Of a DNA stretch of 64,000 bases, positions 44,222 to 56,473 are shown piece by piece. Positions within the stretch are counted from its first letter, which is position 1, and the number at the start of each line of letters is the position of its first letter. The stretch lies in assembly GCF_000439455.1 (NCBI RefSeq), contig NC_021833.1, positions 434,001 through 498,000 on the forward strand. The letters are read 5' to 3'. The notes under the pieces are model-generated. The model saw only the letters and a list, made by a program, of their open reading frames with translations, was not told the DNA's origin and did not search any database. Position numbers and translations under genes: made by a program. This DNA comes from Spiroplasma diminutum CUAS-1. GTDB lineage: Bacteria > Bacillota_I > Bacilli_A > Mycoplasmatales > Mycoplasmataceae.

Positions 44222-45127
44222 ATGGAAAAACCAAAATTTTACTTAGGCAGTCATGTTGGAATGAATGCTGCAAATAATTACTTACTAGGAAGTGCACTTG
44301 AAACCATTGAAAATGGGGCAAATACACTTATGTTTTTTACAGGAGCTCCTCAAAATACAAGAAGAACAGAAACAAGTAAATTAAATATTAAAGAATTTAA
44401 ACAAACATTAATTGATAATAATATTGATATTGATAAAGTAATTTGTCACGGTCCTTATACAATTAATCTTGCAAACACAGTAAAACAAGATACATTTGAT
44501 CTTGGTGTAAGACTTTTAAAAGAAGAATTGCTTAGACTTGAAGAAATTGGTGTGCACACTCTTGTATTACACCCAGGAGCAGCTGTGGGGGCTCCTAGGG
44601 CACTTGCTTTAGAAAGTGTGGCAAAAGGTTTAAATGTGGTCTATAAAGAGTTACCTAACACTCCTGTAAGGGTTGCATTAGAAACAATGTCAGGAAAAGG
44701 TACAGAGGTTTGTATAACTTTTGAAGAAATTAAATCAGTTTTAGATTTAGTTGAAGCAAAAGATAAAGTAGGGGTATGTTTTGATACTTGTCATATGCAT
44801 GATGCAGGCTATGATGTAAAAAACAACTTTGATAAAGTAGTTGAAGAGTTTGATAAAATTGTTGGTTTGGATAAATTAATGGCAATTCACTTAAATGATA
44901 GTAAAAATCCAATATCAAATCATAAAGATCGCCATGAAAACATTGGATATGGTTATATTGGATTTGATTCACTTGCAAAAGTGGTACATAATCCATTATT
45001 TAAAGAAATTCCAATTGTTTTAGAAACACCATGAATTGATGGAAAAGTAAGTCCTTATAAAATTGAAATTGAAATGATTAAAAATAATACATTTACAAAT
45101 CCTTTTAAAGATAAAGAAATAAAATAA
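44222..45127 (+). CDS. nfo: Endonuclease IV (AP endonuclease)
   Basis: A zinc-dependent AP endonuclease for base excision repair. It has 301 residues. Family signatures are YLGSHVGMN, the signature 1-like VRVALETMSGKGTEV (ExxxGxG), signature 2 GVCFDTCHMHDAGYD and signature 3 LNDSKNPISNHKDRHENIGYG (about residues 221-241). It lacks nothing obvious. ATG 44222 is chosen over the upstream in-frame ATG on promoter position. One TGA is Trp. It is monocistronic with a terminator overlapping the stop. Confidence 0.95.
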
Positions 45128-45154
45128 AAACTGCTATATATAGCAGTTTTTTTA
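45127..45154. terminator. Bidirectional terminator
   Basis: AAAACTGCTATA / TATAGCAGTTTT, a 12-bp palindrome with T runs, between convergent genes. Confidence 0.85.
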
Positions 45155-45580
45155 GTCTTTATTATATAAATGCAATTTTAATCTTAATACCTTATCTAAT
45201 ATTTCAATATTTTTATTAATTTCTTTAATATTATCTTGAAAATTAACTTGTAAATAATTATCATTTGTAGAAATTAGCATAGAAATTAAAGTTAATAATT
45301 CTACTCAAATAGCTTGATTTTCACTGTATTGTTCTATTTCGTTTAAATAAATATTTGAATCATTTAATACTGTAGTTAAATTTATCTTGTATTTTTTAAT
45401 ACAAACTTGATCAAATAAATCTATATTTTTTTGATCCAAGTAGATCTTATTAAAGTTTAAAAGTACTTTTAAACACATGTCGTTTATTTCCTTATTTGAT
45501 AAATTTGGTCTTTGATTATCTCCTAATAAGTGAAATAAAGTTGTCATATTAACATTATCGTCAAAAAAATCATCTTTCAT
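45152..45580 (-). CDS. Unknown helical protein
   Basis: A 142-residue Asn/Leu/Asp-rich protein without a signal or membrane segment, mostly helical. The ribosome site AAGGAG lies about 8 bases before the ATG. One TGA is Trp. It converges with nfo and diverges from the lipoprotein gene at 45646. No family is recognised. Confidence 0.68.
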
Positions 45581-45645
45581 AGGTAAATTTCTCCTTACAT
45601 TAATAATATATTAATGTAAAATAATAGGGAATTAAGGTGAAAAAA

Positions 45646-46611
45646 ATGAAAAAATTACTTACAATTTTAACTGGATTTACTATAACACTAGCACCAGTTA
45701 GTCAAATAGTTAGTTGTAAAATAACAGAAAATAATACTTATAGTAAATCAAGTGATATAGAAAAATTTTGATTATATAAGTCTCAAAATACTGTAGTTTT
45801 TAGTGAAAGTTCTGATGACGAAACTGATAAAAATTACATCAACAATGAAATAAAAAAATTAATTTCATTTAATTTTAAAAATCAAGAAGAAGTTAATGAT
45901 GAATTAGACATTAATTTGGATAATGAAGTTAATGGAGAAAAATTAGATGATAAAATTGAGTTTGAATTTTATTCAACAGCAAATGAAAAAACAATTATTG
46001 GAGATACTTCAAAATTAAAGGAATATTTAGTAAAGGAATTTGGAATAGATGATATTCTAACAACAAAGAGTTTATATTTTAAATATAAACTTAAAGTAGA
46101 AACTGAATCTAAATTTAATTCAACATTTTTAGAAATTAAATTTACAAACAAACCTAAAATGAAAGAAAATGTTTTTAAAGATAAAGCTTTATTAACAGAG
46201 AGTAAAATTAATACTTATTTTTTTAATGACTTACAAGCAATAATCAAAGAAAAAGGTGGGACTTTTAATAAAAGTCTATTGGACAATAAAAATAAAGCAG
46301 AAATAGTATTTTTTATTAAAGGTATTTTAGATTCAATTAAAGATATAAATGATAAAAAAGTTGAAATTTCAAATAGTATTGAGTGAGTTAAAAATACAAA
46401 TAAGCACACTGCTAATGCTAGACCAATGGAATGAAGTTCATTAACTCCAGAAGAAACATTATATGAACTTATTTTAAATAGCAATGAAATTACAGAACCT
46501 CAAAAGTCATTTATAGATTTTACAGATAAAATTTATAAGGAAAAAAAATTTGCAAATTCAGATTTTGCAACTTGGTTAGGATTAACAGGCAAAACTTTTG
46601 TTGTGGGATAG
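45646..46611 (+). CDS. Surface lipoprotein, unknown
   Basis: A 321-residue lipoprotein with signal MKKLLTILTGFTITLAPVSQ and lipobox IVSC (Cys24). The mature part is Lys/Glu/Asn-rich with a strand-helix pattern like the lipoproteins at 21188 and 22170. It includes IEFEFYSTANEKTIIGD and YLVKEFGIDD. No known domain is seen. The C-terminal SDFATWLGLTGK uses a TGG tryptophan codon, rare in this window. ATG 45646 follows AAGGTG. It is read in the same direction as nusB, 39 bases upstream of it. Confidence 0.85.
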
Positions 46612-46650
46612 ATCTTATAAAATTAAATATATAGAAAAGGCGAAAAAGAA

Positions 46651-47052
46651 ATGGAAAAATCAATTAGTAAATTAAAAAAGCGAAGAAGAATGACAATTCA
46701 AATCTTATATCGTCTTTTTTTATTGGACGAAAATGTAAACAAAATTAAACAAGAGATATTAGATGGATTTCAATTAGAATCCTTTGACGAAGAAATAAAT
46801 GATTATATTTTTGAAATTTTAGAAAACATTTATGAGTATAAAGAAATAATTTCAAATTTACTCCCTGAACTTTGATCATGAACAAGATTACCAAAGGTAA
46901 TACAATCAATTTTAATTAATGCAGTATATGAAATAAAAAAAGAAATAACTCCAAAGCCAGTTGTTGTAAATGAAAGTATTGAATTAACTCGTGAGTACTT
47001 ACCAAGTTTTGACACTTCTTTTATAAATGGATTGATAGATAACGTTAAATAG
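46651..47052 (+). CDS. nusB: Transcription antitermination factor NusB
   Basis: A 133-residue all-helical protein that binds boxA RNA with S10 during rRNA antitermination. The N-terminus KLKKRRRMTIQILYRLF corresponds to the RRxARExALQxLY signature. The C-terminal NAVYEIKKEITPKPVVVNES matches the AxYELxxxxxxPxxVxxNEAxxL pattern, and FINGLIDNV matches the end. The usual neighbours xseA and xseB follow after one unknown gene. Two TGA codons are Trp. Confidence 0.93.
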
Positions 47053-47066
47053 AAAAGGAATTAATT

Positions 47067-48551
47067 ATGGGTATAGATAATTTTGCAATTTTTAAAAGTG
47101 AATTAAAAGAGCATTTACACGACTTAAAAGATGAAATTAAATATTTAGTTTATAAAGAATTTAAAAATTTTATTTTTAAAAATAAAATCAATTCACATAA
47201 AGAATTTTCTAAAAGTTTTTTAACTAAAGCTTTTTGTGAACTTTCAACATATTGCTACTTGCAAAATTTTAATACTAAATTATTTAATTCAAAAAATTAT
47301 AAACTTATTAAAGATTATTTAAAAAATTCAGAAGATTATTTTTTAAATAATAATTTTAAAAATGTCGTTTTAGTTAGTGCAACTAAATTATCAAAAGAAG
47401 ATGATCAACTTAATAAATTTATTCAAAATTTAACAAATGATTTACAAACAAATGTTTGAATAAGAAATTTAAACTGATATAACAATGAGCATTTCTTAAA
47501 AGAAGTTAAATTTGATAAAAATGTTTCTGAATACGAAGAACAACTTTATAAAATGATAAAAACTTATGATAAAAATTTATTTAACACTGTATCAGAAAAT
47601 AAATTTTCTCATACAAAATTAAACTTTAAAGAAGATTGAAATTCATTTTTAGAAAAAAATGTTATGTATAGTTTAGAAAAATTTATTTTTACACCGATTA
47701 AATATGATGAAGATAACTATGAAAATAAAATGGAGAAGTTATCTGAATTAGTTAAACATGATACAATTTTTATTTTTATAAATAATGTTGAAGTTAAATC
47801 AAAATATAAAACAACTTTATTAAATGACTTAAGTTTCTTTTCTGATATTATAAAATTCGAATGTCCAATTTTTGCAATTGATAATAATGATTTTTTTAGT
47901 TTATTAAATCCATTAGCACTTAAAAATTTTAAAAGTTATAATGATATTTTTGAATTCTTAAAAAATAAACCACAAGTGGAAAAAGAAAATATAAATAATT
48001 TAAAAACTACTGATACTTTAAATTGATATTGAAATAAAATCTTTGAAGATGAAGAAAATGAAAAAGAAATAAATGAAATTTTTAATAGCAATTATAATAA
48101 TAAAAAAGAATTAAGTGATCTTGAAAAGACAGTAACTTTTAATGATATTAATAAATTAAGCGAAATTATATTTGAAAATTCAGAATCTGAGTCAACTGGT
48201 GTTTTAGATGAATTGATATCAGAATTAAATGTAGCTAATAATTTAGATGATAAAACTTTAAAATCATATTTAAATAAATTTAATTCCTTTGTAAAATTAT
48301 TTGATGATAACAAAGATAATTTTGAATTACTTACAGTTAATTATGATAAAGAAAAATATTTAAAGTTTAAAGAAATGATTGATAATAAGACAATTACAGA
48401 ATTATTTATTTTTTTAGATTCAAAATTTAATAGCTTAAAAGAAACTTTGGAAAATAAAAAGTTAACTAAACATGATGCATTAAATTCTTTTGCTTTATAT
48501 ATGAAAGTAAAAAATTGTATTAACGAAATTGAAATATTAAATTTTAAATAA
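47067..48551 (+). CDS. Unknown protein between nusB and xseA
   Basis: A 494-residue Asn/Lys/Phe-rich cytoplasmic protein without recognised motifs. It is helical with some strands (KNVVLVSATKLS, DTIFIFINN). The ribosome site AAAGG is 8 bases before the ATG. Seven TGA codons are Trp. Gaps to its neighbours are 14 and 18 bases, so it is inside the nusB-xseAB operon. Position hints at a link to RNA/DNA metabolism, but the sequence shows none. Confidence 0.8.
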
Positions 48552-48569
48552 AGTTAAAGGAGTAAAGAT

Positions 48570-49835
48570 ATGACTGAAATGATTTTTAAAATAACTGACT
48601 TTGCAGATATGTTAAAAGAGTATGTTGAAGATTCAAATACTTTTAAAAATGTAAATGTAAAAGGAGAAGTTGCAAACTTAACTCATAATAAAAGTGGTCA
48701 TATTTATTTTTCATTAAAAGATAGTCAAGCAAAAATTGATTGTGCAATTTGAAAAACAAATGCTTTTAAATTTTTAGATCTAAATATTAAAGAGGGAACA
48801 GAAGTTATTACGAAGGGAACTTTATCATATTATAAACCAACAGGTAAAATAACTTTTACAGTTTATGATATTAGAGTTGATGGAGTTGGTGAACTTTCTC
48901 TTCTATATGACAAAAGATATAAAGAGTTAAAAGAGCAAGGTTGATTTCTCGATGAGTTTAAAAAGTCTATTCCAAAATTTCCAAAAAATATTGGAATAGT
49001 TACAGCTGCAACTGGAGATGCAGTTAGAGATTTAATAACAACTATTAAAAGAAGATATCCATTAGTAAATGTATTTTTATTTCCTTCACTTGTTCAAGGA
49101 GAAGGTGCTGCAAAAGATATTGCAAATAAAATAAAACAAGCAAATAATTTTAAAATTTCTTTAGATACTTTAATAGTTGGTAGAGGCGGAGGAAGTTACG
49201 AAGATCTTTGAGCATTTAATGAAATGGAAGTTTTAAGTGCAATTAGAGAAAGTAATATTCCAATAATTAGCGGTGTTGGTCATGAACCAGATATAACTCT
49301 TGCAGATTACGTTGCAGATTTTAGAGCTTCAACTCCAACTGCAGCTGGTGAAAAAGCAACACCAGATAAAGAAAGTGTAACTCAAGCTCTTTCTACAAAA
49401 ACAAATGAGTTTGTATCAGTATTAAAAAATAAAATAGAAAAAATTAATTTTGAAATTGATAGTCAATATTCTAAATTAAATAATTCTATAAAAAATAAAT
49501 TGATAAATTTAAAAGATAACTTTTCAAATTTATCAACAAACTTTAATTCTATAATTACAAATAAATTAAATTACATTAATAAAAACTTTGAAAACAATAT
49601 AGATATTTGAAAAAGAAGTTTAATAAATAAATTTGATAAATATAAAGTTGAAATAAAAAACTTTGAAGAAAAAATGAAATTACAAAGTCCTTACTTACCT
49701 TTGGAAAAAGGTTATTCAATTTTGAAACAAAATAATGATGTTATCAAATTCAAAAAAGATATCAATCCTAATAAAAAAATTACAGCAGTATTAATTGATG
49801 GTGAAATAGAAATGAAATTAGAAAAGGAAAATTAA
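48570..49835 (+). CDS. xseA: Exodeoxyribonuclease VII large subunit
   Basis: The large subunit of a single-strand exonuclease, partner of XseB. It has 421 residues. The N-terminal OB domain (1-100) includes [24 protein letters not shown]-type sequence. The catalytic domain has [30 protein letters not shown] and the conserved [24 protein letters not shown] run (about 245-268). A long coiled coil (about 285-370) and a short beta end follow. Several TGA codons are Trp. Confidence 0.96.
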
Positions 49836-49839
49836 AATT

Positions 49840-50043
49840 ATGAGTACAAAAAACTTTAATGAATTATTAGATGAAATAAAAAATATTTCAAATAAATTAA
49901 ATGATTCTTCGACATCAATGGAAGAATCTATTGAATTATTTAAAAAGGGAACTGAAATGATTAAAGAAGCTAAAGATCAATTAAATAACTTAGAAGGTGA
50001 AGTTAAAAAAGTTCTTGAAAATAATGAAACAACTAATTTTTAA
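49840..50043 (+). CDS. xseB: Exodeoxyribonuclease VII small subunit
   Basis: A 67-residue helical-hairpin protein that coats the XseA coiled coil. NFNELLDEIKNISNKLNDSS and SMEESIELFKKGTEMIKEA match the small-subunit pattern (LExIVxxLExGxxxLExxLxLFExG). It starts 4 bases after xseA ends, with AGGAAA in xseA as ribosome site. It ends the nusB-xse operon. Confidence 0.93.
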   Translation: MSTKNFNELLDEIKNISNKLNDSSTSMEESIELFKKGTEMIKEAKDQLNNLEGEVKKVLENNETTNF

Positions 50044-50070
50044 AAAAACTGGATTCAATCCAGTTTTTTT
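50043..50070. terminator. Bidirectional terminator between xseB and the deaminase gene
   Basis: AAAAAACTGGAT / ATCCAGTTTTTT stem with T runs on both strands. Confidence 0.9.
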
Positions 50071-50788
50071 AAATGTTAGCTTTTGAATTAGCTTCTTTAT
50101 CAATTATTAAAGTAAAGTTAGGATGTAATGTTAGTAGTGAAGAGGGAACTTGTTCAACTACAGGTCCATTTAAAATTTGATCAATTACATTTGCTTTTGC
50201 TTCACCATTTGCAATCATAAGAATATTTTTTGATTGCATAATTTCTCTTGGTCCCATTGTTACATACTTTTCATGAAACTTTTCAGTATCCAATTTAGGA
50301 ACACTAATATTATTTTGAGTATCTATCATAGATATTTCTCTTGTACTATCTCCAAATTTTGTTACTCCTGATAAATTACCACAAAAGTGTCCATCAATTC
50401 CAATACCTAAAAGAACAAGATCTAAACCACCATCAGCATTCAATTGTTTTATGAAATCTTTTCAATTTAGAAAATTCATTTGATGAATATTATTAGAATT
50501 TATTTTCCCTGGTGTATAGAATAATTCATCCAAATCTTTGAAAGTTAATCCAGTTGATAGATCATCTTTCAAAGGTATTTCATCAAAATTATAAAAGTGA
50601 ACTTTTTCTAATATTTCTATTCTGTTCAAATTTTCAATCAGCATTTTATAAAACATTAAGGGAGTTCTTCCTCCAGTAATAGCTACATTTATTCTATTTT
50701 GATTTTTACAATTATTTATAGTTTCAATAAAAACATCCAAAGTTTTTATACTCATTTCCTCATAATCATTTGTTTTTATTATTTTCAT
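50069..50788 (-). CDS. nagB: Glucosamine-6-phosphate deaminase-type isomerase
   Basis: A 239-residue protein of the NagB/6-phosphogluconolactonase family, probably turning glucosamine-6-phosphate into fructose-6-phosphate and ammonia. Motifs are VAITGGRTPLMFYKML (phosphate loop), HFYNFDEIPL (catalytic Asp region), LVLLGIGIDGHFCGNLSG (active-site GxGxDGH) and TMGPREIM. The GHFCGNLSG form, instead of GHIAFNEP, marks a divergent subgroup also found in Firmicutes. One TGA is Trp. It would complete the pathway started by nagA. A sugar-lactonase role cannot be excluded. Confidence 0.82.
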
Positions 50789-50835
50789 TTACTTCACACC
50801 TTTCTATATATCATTTTATTCTTAATTTGAATAAT

Positions 50836-50860
50836 TTTACTTTCCAAATTAGAAAGTAAA
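50836..50860. repeat. 9-bp inverted repeat between nagB and the dxs-like gene
   Basis: TTTACTTTC / GAAAGTAAA with a 7-base loop in the 260-base divergent intergenic region. An operator or a leader hairpin are possible. The rest of this gap is AT-rich with no gene seen. Confidence 0.5.
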
Positions 50861-51048
50861 GTTTTGTGTATATAGTCAGTTTTTTTAGTAAAATTACTAT
50901 TTAAATACTTTTCTTATATTTACTTTACAAATACTTTTATTTTCTTCTAAATCTACGATATATTTAATAGCTAAAAAGAAAATAATTGTAAAACCTAAAT
51001 ATTTGGTTTTTTCATTGTCAATATTGTAAAATAAGAAGGGTGAAATAT

Positions 51049-52701
51049 ATGAAACTATTAGAACTTAAGAATTTTAAAGCAATTTATAATAATAGAGATA
51101 ATGAAGATCTAAAAGAACTTGCACAAGATATACGTAATTTTTTAAATGACTTTGTAAATCAAAATAATGGTCATATAGGAAGTAATCTTGGAGTTGTTGA
51201 ATTAACATTATCAATTTTGTCATATTTTGATTTAGATGATTCAATAGTTTTATTCGATACAGGTCACCAATCACATATTTATAAGTTATTAGTTCATGGA
51301 ATTGAGAAATTCAAAACAATCAAAGAATACAATGGTTTAAGTAATTTCCAGGAAATAAGTGAATCAGAATATGATTGAATAAGCACAGGACACAGTTCAA
51401 CATCAATTGCATATCAATTTGGTTATGCAATTGCAAATAATAAGAAAAATATTATATCTATAATAGGAGATGCTGCATTTTATGGATCTTATACTCATCC
51501 AGGATTAATAAACTTACAAAATATAGATAAAAAAACTATAACAATTTTAAATGATAATAATCAAGCAATTGGCAAAAATGCTTTAGCTATTAAAGATATT
51601 AAAAAATATGTTGAGTCAATTGGAATAAAATATATAAAATGTGAAAATGGTCATGATTTTGAAGAACTGTTTAATAGTTTTGATCAAGCAAACAATTCAA
51701 ATGAGCATGTTTTTATTCATTGTATAACTAAAAAAGCTCATGGTTATGATGGTAAAAATGAATTATTTGAAAATCATTCAATAGAGCCAATTAATAATAA
51801 TAGCTATTCAAAATTAATTGCACAAGAAATTGAAAATAACTTCACTAATAACGACTATTTAATTTGCCCTGCGATGATAAGTTCTTCTAATTTCTTAAAT
51901 TTACAGAATAAATTTAAGAAAAACGTAATTGATGTTGGAATAAATGAAGAATTTAGTATTTTAACAGCAAGTGCAATTGCAAATTCGAATAAAAAAACTT
52001 TTATTTCAATTTATTCAACATTCTTTCAAAGAATTTTTGATCAATTAGTGCACGATGTGTTTAGAAATAATCTACCTATGACATTTCTTATCGATAGGGG
52101 AGGTTTAAGTTTTAGTGGGGGGGTTAGTCATCATGGTATTTATGACATTTCCCTTATTAATAATTTTGAAAATTCTATAATTTGTCAACCTTATAGTGTA
52201 AATGATGTAAAAGTTTTGGCAAAACAAGCTTATTTAAATACTCATAAACAATTTTTTTTAAGATATGAAAATTTAGCTGCAATTGAAGATAAAAGTCAAG
52301 AAAAATTTAAAATAGGACAATGACAAGAATTAATTTTTGATGAAAATAATACATTAACTTTAATAGCATATGGAAATATATTAGAAGAGTTTTATAACAT
52401 TATAAGAGAAAAGAAATTAAATATAAATTTAATAAATGCAAGATATATAAATCCAATTGATGAAGAAATGATCAAAAAACACAGAAATAATATTATTTTT
52501 GTTTATGAACAAGTAATAAATAAGAATAATTTATTTTCAAATATGAAATTTAAATTTGATAATTTAAATTTACATAGTTTTTCTTTTGAATCACGAAATA
52601 TTAAACATGGAAATAAAGAATTTTTATTAGAAGAATTTAACATGAATGTAGAATCAATAATAAAAAGAATTTTTGAGGTACCAAAAAAATGCAAACTATA
52701 G
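51049..52701 (+). CDS. dxs: 1-Deoxy-D-xylulose-5-phosphate synthase-like protein
   Basis: A ThDP enzyme that condenses pyruvate and glyceraldehyde-3-phosphate, starting MEP isoprenoid synthesis. It has 550 residues, shorter than the usual ~620. Visible motifs are NGHIGSNLGVVELTLS, VLFDTGHQSHIYKLL, WISTGHSSTSIAYQFG, the ThDP motif IIGDAAFYGS...ILNDNNQAIGKN, and DRGGLSFSGGVSHHGIYDIS. In this protein GDAAF replaces the usual GDGAL and the second half is divergent. ATG 51049 follows AGAAGGGTGA. No other MEP gene is seen here. Confidence 0.85.
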
Positions 52702-53591
52702 TAGATAAAAATTATTTTTTAGATAAACTCTCAAAGGACAGAGAGATCAATGATTTAATTTCAAAACAGTCAAATAAAGATAATTTAAATTTTTTTGAAA
52801 ATCTTAAAGAATTAAGAAGAATATTACATTTAAAAAGCCAAACTGATAAAAAAATATTACATGAATATAATAAGTTAATTGTTATTCCTACAGGAAGTGA
52901 AGAAACCTTAATAAGAGAACTTCATGAATTTAATAATGAAATGTATGATGACTTACCAGAGCATTATACTTTGAATTTTAAAACTGAAGTAAATAAAGAA
53001 AATAAAATTATAAAAGAAAAACCTTCAAACTTAAAAACTATTTATAAAAAAAATATTTTAAATCTTTCTAAACCATACATTCAAGATTCTTCTATAATTT
53101 TAGATGAAACAATTGAACCAAATTATTTAGAAAAAACATTTCAAGATTTTGAAACATTATTACTTAATGAACCAATTATTAATAATGATAATAGTGAAAA
53201 CTATTTAGATAAAATATTAAATGATAAAGAATATGAATCTGAAATTTTAAAAAGTAGTAGTGATATATTTGTAGAATCAATGATTGAAAAAGAAGAAATG
53301 ATTTCAAATATTAGAAATAATTTAAGTACTGGAAACTATGGAAAATTAAATTTAACAAAAACATTTTCTCTTTCAACTACAAAGTATATGAAAAAATTAG
53401 AAACATTAAAAAAAGGTTTTGTAAAAACTTATGGAAGTGAAATGTTTCAAAAAATTTCTGAATGAATTAGTCAAGAAGAATCTTTATATGAGAATATTGA
53501 TAGAACAAAAAAAATAAATAATTTAAAAATGCAAAAATTGGATTTTAAAAAGAAAAGAAAATTTAAAGTAAAACCAAAAAGAAAATTTTAA
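52689..53591 (+). CDS. Unknown protein in the dxs-tlyA-dinB operon
   Basis: A 300-residue Lys/Asn/Glu-rich, mostly helical protein with a very basic C-terminus (KKKRKFKVKPKRKF). It has no signal, membrane segment or recognised motif. The ATG overlaps the end of the dxs-like gene by 13 bases. tlyA starts 14 bases downstream behind AAGGAG. The basic tail could bind RNA or DNA. Given its neighbour TlyA, a ribosome-linked role is conceivable but not supported by any motif. Confidence 0.78.
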
Positions 53592-53605
53592 GGAGATAAT
53601 TTTAT

Positions 53606-54427
53606 ATGAAAAAAAGACTTGATCAAATTTTATTAGATTTGGAACTTACAGAGAACAGAAGTAAATCAAGATCTCTAATTGTTGATGGTAAAGTATTAGT
53701 TAATAATGAAAAAATAACAAAGCCTGGAACATTATTTGATCAAGAAAAAATAATTATAAAATTATTAAATAAAGAAAATGAATTTGTAAGTAGAGCAGGT
53801 AAAAAATTATTTAAAGCTGTTAAATTTTGAAATATAGATTTAAAAGATAAAGTATGTTTAGATATTGGTTCATCAACAGGGGGTTTTACTGATTGTTGTT
53901 TACAAAATAATGCAAGTTATGTTTATGCAGTTGATGTTGGAACAAATCAGTTAGATTGAAAATTAAGAAGTAATCCAAAAGTTAAATCAATGGAGAAAAC
54001 AAATTTTAGAATTGTAACAAAAGATTTTTTTGAAAAGCATATTGATTTTTTTTGTTGTGATGTTAGTTTTATTTCAATAGAAAAAATATTGTTACCTTTA
54101 AAAGATATAGTTAGTGAAGAAGTTAGTGGTGTTATTTTAATCAAACCTCAATTTGAATCTGATAAAGAAGATGTAAAAAATGGAAAGATAAATTCAAAAG
54201 AAGGACATATAAAATCAATTACAAGAGTTATAAATTATTGTAATGATAATCTTTTTTCTGTACTTGATATTAATTGATCACCTATACTTGGAAACAAAAA
54301 GAAAAATATTGAATACTTATGTTATATAAGAAAAAATAATAAAAGTGAAAATAAATTTAATTTAGATCAAATTCCAAAACTTGTAGATGACTGTTGAAAG
54401 TTTTTTGAAAACAATGAAGAAGAATAA
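53606..54427 (+). CDS. tlyA: TlyA-family S4-domain 2'-O-methyltransferase
   Basis: A 273-residue rRNA methyltransferase/haemolysin A family protein. The N-terminal S4 RNA-binding domain [20 protein letters not shown] (1-65) is followed by [13 protein letters not shown] and a Rossmann SAM fold with [14 protein letters not shown] (about 86-99), [15 protein letters not shown] and [15 protein letters not shown]. Family members methylate 16S and 23S rRNA. TGA codons encode Trp. The end overlaps dinB by 14 bases. Confidence 0.93.
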
Positions 54428-55721
54428 AGTTATTTTTTTATTAGACATGGATGCATTCTTTGCAAGTTGTCATATGGCAGAAGATCCAAGTTTAAAAAAT
54501 AAAAATTTAGTTGTTGCAAGTCCTAACAGAAGAGCAATAGTTACAACTGCAAGTTATAATGCAAGAAAATTTGGAATCAGAGCAGGTACTCCTGTTTTTA
54601 AAGCACAAGAAATGTGTAAAGATCTTTACATTGCATATTCAAATTTTAGTTTGTATATAAAATATTCCGAACAAGTTTTTGATATTATTTATAATAATTT
54701 TACAAAAGACTTTGAAGTTGCTTCAATAGATGAATGTTATATTGACATGACAAAAGTTTGAAGAAAGTATGGTACTGTTAGAAGTGCAGCTCAAGCTTTA
54801 ATAGATATGATTTATGAACAAACAGGTCTTACATGTTCAATTGGAATAAGCACAAATAAATTTTTAGCAAAAATGTGTGTTGACTTTAATAAACCAAAAG
54901 GAATTTCAATTTTACTTGAAAAAGATATTGAAGAAAAACTTTGACCACTTTCAGTTAAAGAAATGTATATGATAGGTCCTGCAACAGAAAAAAAATTAAA
55001 TGAAAATAATATTCTTACAATAAAAGATTTAGCTCTTTCTAATTTAAATACAATTATTGATCTACTTGGTAAGAGGGGACTTACACTTTGATATTGAGCA
55101 AATGGAAAAGGAAGTGATCAAGTTTCAAGAGAAGCAAGTGAATTTAAATCAATTGGAAATGAACTGACATTAAATTTTACAACAACAAATTATGAAGAAA
55201 TAGAAGAAATAATCTATGAAATTAGTTTAAAAATCTCTAACAGAGCTAAACAAAGATATTTACAAGGAACTACTATTTCAATAGTTGTTAAATATTTAGA
55301 TGAAAATTCTAACGAGATGTACAATGATAAACAAAGAAAGAAACATATTGTAAAGCAAGAATCAATTCAAGATGCAACAAATGATCCAGAAATTATTTAT
55401 GCAATAGCAAAGCAATGTTTTTATGAACTTTGAACAGGGCAACCAATATTATTACTTGGAGTTAGATTAAGTAATTTAACAAATGAAATTGAAAAATCTA
55501 AACAACTTTCAATTGACGAAATAGATTTAAGTGAAGGAATAGATTATAATAAAGTTAATCAAATAATTTATAATTTAAATTTAAAGTTTGGAAAAGATAA
55601 AATTTTTACTGGAGATAAATTAATAAAGTATATGGATAAGAATATAGTTCAATCAAAATTTTTAAAAAATGATGATGTTCATATTTCAAATGAACAAATT
55701 ATTGATAAATGAAAAAAATAA
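54414..55721 (+). CDS. dinB: DNA polymerase IV (Y family)
   Basis: A translesion DNA polymerase of 435 residues. It has the palm motif LLDMDAFFASCHMAEDP, YNARKFGIRAGTPVFKA, the catalytic VASIDECYIDMT, CSIGISTNKFLAKMC, and the helix-hairpin-helix part MYMIGPATEKKLNENNI. The little-finger domain follows, then a C-terminal extension of about 70 residues. ATG 54414 is chosen because it gives the normal N-terminus. The in-frame ATG at 54387 adds an unrelated 9-residue stretch inside tlyA. Several TGA codons are Trp. Confidence 0.94.
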
Positions 55722-55736
55722 TAGGGGAGTTAAATT

Positions 55737-56351
55737 ATGGAATATAGAATAGACGATTTAATACTTGAATTGCATTCAATTCATAAACAATTAAATGACT
55801 TTTTATTTTCATCTTCCCTATCTGAAATCAAAATTAGTATTGAAACAAGTAAAAGAAAAAGTAGGTTAACATTAGGTCACTTTGATACAGCAAAAGATTG
55901 ATCTGATAACATTAATCAAATAACTATATGAACATTAGCTTTAAATGGAGATTATCAAAACATAATATCAGTTTTAGTTCATGAAATGGTTCATCAATAC
56001 AATTATGAAAACGATATAAAAGACGTTGAGAACAATCAAAGACATAATAAAAATTTCAAGAAAGTTGCACAAGATATAGCAAAATTGAACGTTGTTAAGA
56101 GTTCTAAGCAAGGTTTTTCTCAAACATCAGCTACACCAGAGCTTATAAATTTCATTGAAAAGAAACTTGATTTTAATAAGCAATTATTTAAAAAAATGAT
56201 TCATAAAGATGCACTAGAATATCAACCAAGAGGTTATAATAAAAATAATAGATATATTTGTGAAGGATGCGAAACAATCATAAATAATTCTAGAGAAATA
56301 CCTTTAAGAATAAAATGCTTAGATTGTAATAAAGATTTTAAAAAAATATAA
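55737..56351 (+). CDS. SprT-like zinc metallopeptidase
   Basis: A 204-residue protein with HExxH in VLVHEMVHQYNYE (about residues 81-91), followed by NQRHNKNFKKVA, where the third His fits the SprT pattern (HExxH...HGxxF). A C-terminal zinc ribbon YICEGCE...IKCLDCNKDF completes the SprT arrangement. SprT/Spartan proteins act on DNA-protein crosslinks in eukaryotes; the bacterial role is unclear. It follows dinB by 15 bases, which fits a DNA-repair context. AGGGGAG is the ribosome site. Confidence 0.82.
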
Positions 56352-56380
56352 AAAGTGTATATTGCAATATACACTTTTAT
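56351..56380 (+). terminator. Terminator
   Basis: AAAAGTGTATATTG / CAATATACACTTTT, a perfect palindrome at the SprT-like stop codon. Confidence 0.88.
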
Positions 56381-56473
56381 TAATAACTATAATTTTTTAC
56401 TTCAATTTAAGACTTCTAAGTGTTAAAATTAATTTAGCGCTTTTAAATTAATGGATATATTACAGGAGGTTCT

